Shown: one piece after another, positions 62,035 through 64,000 of the stretch
Numbering within the stretch: position 1 is the first letter of the stretch
Layout: each line of letters opens with the position of its first letter
NCBI GenBank assembly: GCA_038325765.1
Contig: JBBQJI010000021.1
Location: 1 to 64,000 of the forward strand
Reading direction: 5' to 3'
DNA from: Xiheibacterium sp038325765
Lineage (GTDB): Bacteria > Myxococcota_A > Polyangia > Nannocystales > Nannocystaceae
Length of the DNA: 64,000 bases
Notes under the pieces: generated by a model
Told to the model about the DNA's origin: nothing
The model's database searches: none
What the model saw: only the letters and a program-made list of their open reading frames with translations
Program-made: the position numbers and the translations under genes

Positions 62035-62508
62035 ATGCGCAACACCATCATCATCCTCGCCCTCGCCCTGCTCGCGGCCGCCACCGCCTGCGACGACTCG
62101 GTCGACGAGGGCAAGGCCAAGTCCGTCAAGGGCGACGGCAAGGCCAAGCCCACGGACGCCAAGACCATGGACACCAAGGCGCCCGACGCCAAGGCGCCCG
62201 ACGCCCAGATGCCCGATGCCAACACGCCCGATGCCAACACGCCCGACGCCAACACGCCCGACGTCGCCGATCCGGGCACGCCCGATGCCCAGGCGCCCGC
62301 CGAGGATCCCCTCGACGCCGACGCGATCGGTCAGCTCGCTTCGCTCGCCCGCGAGATCGCCGCCAAGCCCGAGGACGCCGACGTGATCCTCGAGAAAGCC
62401 GGCATGGATCGCAGCGAGTTCGAGGCCGCGATGGTCGCAGTCGCGAAGGATCAGTGGAAGACCGACCTGTACGTCACCGCCCTGACGCAGGCCGATCAGA
62501 CCGGTTGA
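62035..62508 (+). CDS. Small lipoprotein with TPDAN repeats
   Basis: 157 residues. Lipobox AAATAC after a short signal. The linker repeats TPDAN and KAPDA at a 15-bp period (from about 62200), followed by a compact C-terminal helix-rich domain: ADAIGQLASLAREIAAKPED, DVILEKAGMDRSEFEAAMVA. Starts ATG 62035 just downstream of the coiled-coil gene. Function unknown; probably linked to the coiled-coil partner. Confidence 0.65.
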   Translation: MRNTIIILALALLAAATACDDSVDEGKAKSVKGDGKAKPTDAKTMDTKAPDAKAPDAQMPDANTPDANTPDANTPDVADPGTPDAQAPAEDPLDADAIGQLASLAREIAAKPEDADVILEKAGMDRSEFEAAMVAVAKDQWKTDLYVTALTQADQTG

Positions 62509-62543
62509 GGTTGGGATGGGTGCCGCGGCGGCGCACGGCCGCG

Positions 62544-62590
62544 ACACCCCCGCGCTGCGGCGGCACACCCCCGCGCTGCGGCGGCACACC
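62544..62590. repeat. 21-bp tandem repeat, 2.2 copies
   Basis: ACACCCCCGCGCTGCGGCGGC twice plus ACACC, in the interval between the small lipoprotein gene and the vWA gene. The interval (62509-62647) is otherwise featureless. Confidence 0.8.
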
Positions 62591-62647
62591 TGTGATCGAC
62601 GCGCGGCGGGCCGCGCTCGATCCCACAGGCGAGCGTGGCCATGTCGT

Positions 62648-63829
62648 TCACCCCGCGGGCTCGAAGGTCATGCACGCGAGATCGATGTTCTCGGTGAGCG
62701 CAGCCTCCACCGCGGCGGGGACCGTGTTGCCGACCAGGCAGAGATCGGCGGTGTAGCCGTTGGCGCCGAGCAGCGCAGCGAAGGCGTAGAGCTTTTCGGC
62801 GTGGAAGACGCCGCAGTCGATGCCGTTGCAGCCGCAGCTGCCCGGCTGCTGGCAGATCGTGAGGCCGCCGTTCACCGCTGGATCGCCGCCGAGCACGATG
62901 GCCGCGACCGCCCCCTCCTGGCCGCCCTTGACGTCGTCGGACAGAAGGCCAGCGATCTGGATGACGTCGTAGGGCGGCTGGGTGCCGCATCCAAGCCCAC
63001 AGACGTTTCCCGCCGGTTGATCGTAGGCGCCGTAGTCGTCGACGTCGGTGAGCAGCACGAGCACGAGCAGGGCCTCGGGTCTCACGAAGCCGGTGGCGTC
63101 GTTCAGCAGCAGATCGGTCGCACTGGTGAGCACGTGCTCGCAGCCCAGCGGCGGCTCACCGCTGATCTGTCCGACGGCGCCGTTGAACGCCTGCGCCATC
63201 TCGTCGGCGTCGAGTTCCGACGAGTCGAACCATGGCCCGGGACCGGCCCAGCCCAGCGGGACCTCGAACCCGCTGTCCTTGTCGTCGGTGACCCCGATGC
63301 GATAGTCGACGCCGCCGCCGTTGATGCCCTCGAGCGCGCCGATGATCTCCGTGAACGCGTTGGTCGCGGCGAGCGCCTGCCGCTCCTCGATCATCGACAG
63401 CGAGCTGTCGAAGACGAACAGGAGATCGATCGCAGTGCACCCGCTCGCCGGTGGCCCCGTCTCGTCGCGGCCGACGTCGAGCAGCGGACCCCCGTCGCCC
63501 GCCGTGGTGTCGGCGGTCCCGGAGCTCGCCGAGCTCTGGCCACCGGCGGAGGTGTCGCCCGAAGCCGACGCGGAATTCGAGGCCGACGCGCTGGCCGTGC
63601 CGGAGTTCGACCCGGAGTTGCTCGCCGAGGCGCTGTCGGTGTCATCGCCCGGCAACAGGCACACGCCATCGATGCAGCTCAGCCCCGGATCGCAGCCGCC
63701 TCCGCCCGTACACACACAATCGCGGCCACCCACGGGGCAGGCATCGGCACCACCACCGTCCCCGCACGCCTGCGCGACGAAGAGGCCAAGACACGCACCT
63801 ACCCACGAAGCTGACAACGCCCGCCGCAT
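62648..63829 (-). CDS. vWA lipoprotein with CDPGL Cys module
   Basis: 393 residues. The signal peptide ends LFVAQAC, followed by a six-Cys module (CPVGGRDCVCTGGGGCDPGL, then SCIDGVCL) and a Ser/Asn/Gly linker (SASASNSGSNSGTASASASN). The vWA domain (about 140-390) starts DLLFVFDSSLSMIEERQ; the MIDAS DxSxS is intact. It resembles the vWA gene at 40925 in layout. ATG 63829 is supported by TACGAT 8 nt upstream. Confidence 0.82.
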   Translation of the reverse strand: MRRALSASWVGACLGLFVAQACGDGGGADACPVGGRDCVCTGGGGCDPGLSCIDGVCLLPGDDTDSASASNSGSNSGTASASASNSASASGDTSAGGQSSASSGTADTTAGDGGPLLDVGRDETGPPASGCTAIDLLFVFDSSLSMIEERQALAATNAFTEIIGALEGINGGGVDYRIGVTDDKDSGFEVPLGWAGPGPWFDSSELDADEMAQAFNGAVGQISGEPPLGCEHVLTSATDLLLNDATGFVRPEALLVLVLLTDVDDYGAYDQPAGNVCGLGCGTQPPYDVIQIAGLLSDDVKGGQEGAVAAIVLGGDPAVNGGLTICQQPGSCGCNGIDCGVFHAEKLYAFAALLGANGYTADLCLVGNTVPAAVEAALTENIDLACMTFEPAG

Positions 63830-63837
63830 CACCGACG

Positions 63838-63843
63838 ATCGTA
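63838..63843 (-). promoter_or_regulatory. Leaderless -10 element TACGAT
   Basis: TACGAT ends 8 nt before ATG 63829. Confidence 0.4.
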
Positions 63844-63960
63844 TCTTACGCGCGCTCCAGCAGGTCGAGAGATCCGCACCGGATCGCCGTCGCGGTGTGG
63901 TCGCGCGTCCCACCTCCCCATCCCACACGCTTTGCCTTTACCTGCGGCCGCGGATGGGTC

Positions 63961-63966
63961 TAAAGT
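63961..63966 (+). promoter_or_regulatory. Leaderless -10 element TAAAGT
   Basis: TAAAGT ends 6 nt before GTG 63973. Confidence 0.4.
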
Positions 63967-63972
63967 GCGACG

Positions 63973-64000
63973 GTGGGACGTTGGGCGCGCACCGCCTTCG
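63973..64000 (+). CDS. Possible gene start, cut by window edge
   Basis: Only nine codons are visible (GTG, then GRWARTAF). The call rests on the TAAAGT box and its exact 6-nt spacing; nothing can be said about function. Confidence 0.3.

Overview
This 64 kb window is very GC-rich (roughly 70%) and looks like the chromosome of a myxobacterium (Myxococcota, probably a Nannocystis-like lineage). I infer this from content, not from a marker gene. The window has many secreted lipoproteins with Cys-rich, MopE-type or von Willebrand A modules, a DUF1592/DUF1552 pair, two Ser/Thr kinases, several two-component systems, and an outer-membrane protein resembling a family I remember from myxobacteria. No rRNA, tRNA, CRISPR array, phage, integrase or intact insertion sequence is visible, so this reads as ordinary chromosome with a few gene relics.

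Layout. 1-8.4 kb: NADP isocitrate dehydrogenase (cut by the window edge), a glycerophosphodiesterase, an FG-GAP lipoprotein, a small DUF2510-like membrane protein, and a lipoprotein built from 22 Cys-rich repeats. 8.5-14.9 kb: an OB-fold/exonuclease fusion, then rubrerythrin, a two-cluster Fe-S oxidoreductase, DUF3501 and a CASTOR/POLLUX-type ion channel. 14.9-22 kb: a C-type lectin-like lipoprotein, a CBM9/DUF5916 outer-membrane protein, and a three-gene signalling operon (histidine kinase, pseudo-receiver-HDOD, receiver-EAL). 22-32 kb: a 5'-3' exonuclease, a kinase with an N-terminal multi-TM module, a class V aminotransferase, rhodanese-MoeB, and a moxR-DUF58-batA operon. 32-38.7 kb: thyA-folA, nagZ, a large porin-like protein and a PilZ protein. 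39-53 kb: a dense block of secreted Cys-rich and vWA lipoproteins, with a TolC/kinase chimera, an ABC permease relic and the DUF1592-DUF1552 operon. 53-64 kb: a LysM/MepA endopeptidase, a second kinase with a giant activation segment, selB, a regB-regA redox pair, a coiled-coil/lipoprotein pair, and another vWA lipoprotein.

Working together: the Rbr/Fe-S/DUF3501 genes and RegB/RegA both point to peroxide or redox management. The EAL and PilZ proteins point to c-di-GMP signalling. MoxR-DUF58-BatA is a typical envelope-stress chaperone module. NagZ and the LysM endopeptidase act on peptidoglycan.

The most general observation is a promoter signature. At least eleven genes have a TANNNT hexamer ending 6-8 nt before the start codon, with no room for a Shine-Dalgarno site, which predicts leaderless transcripts. 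I used this signature to choose several starts. Protein functions come from motif recognition only; no database search was run.
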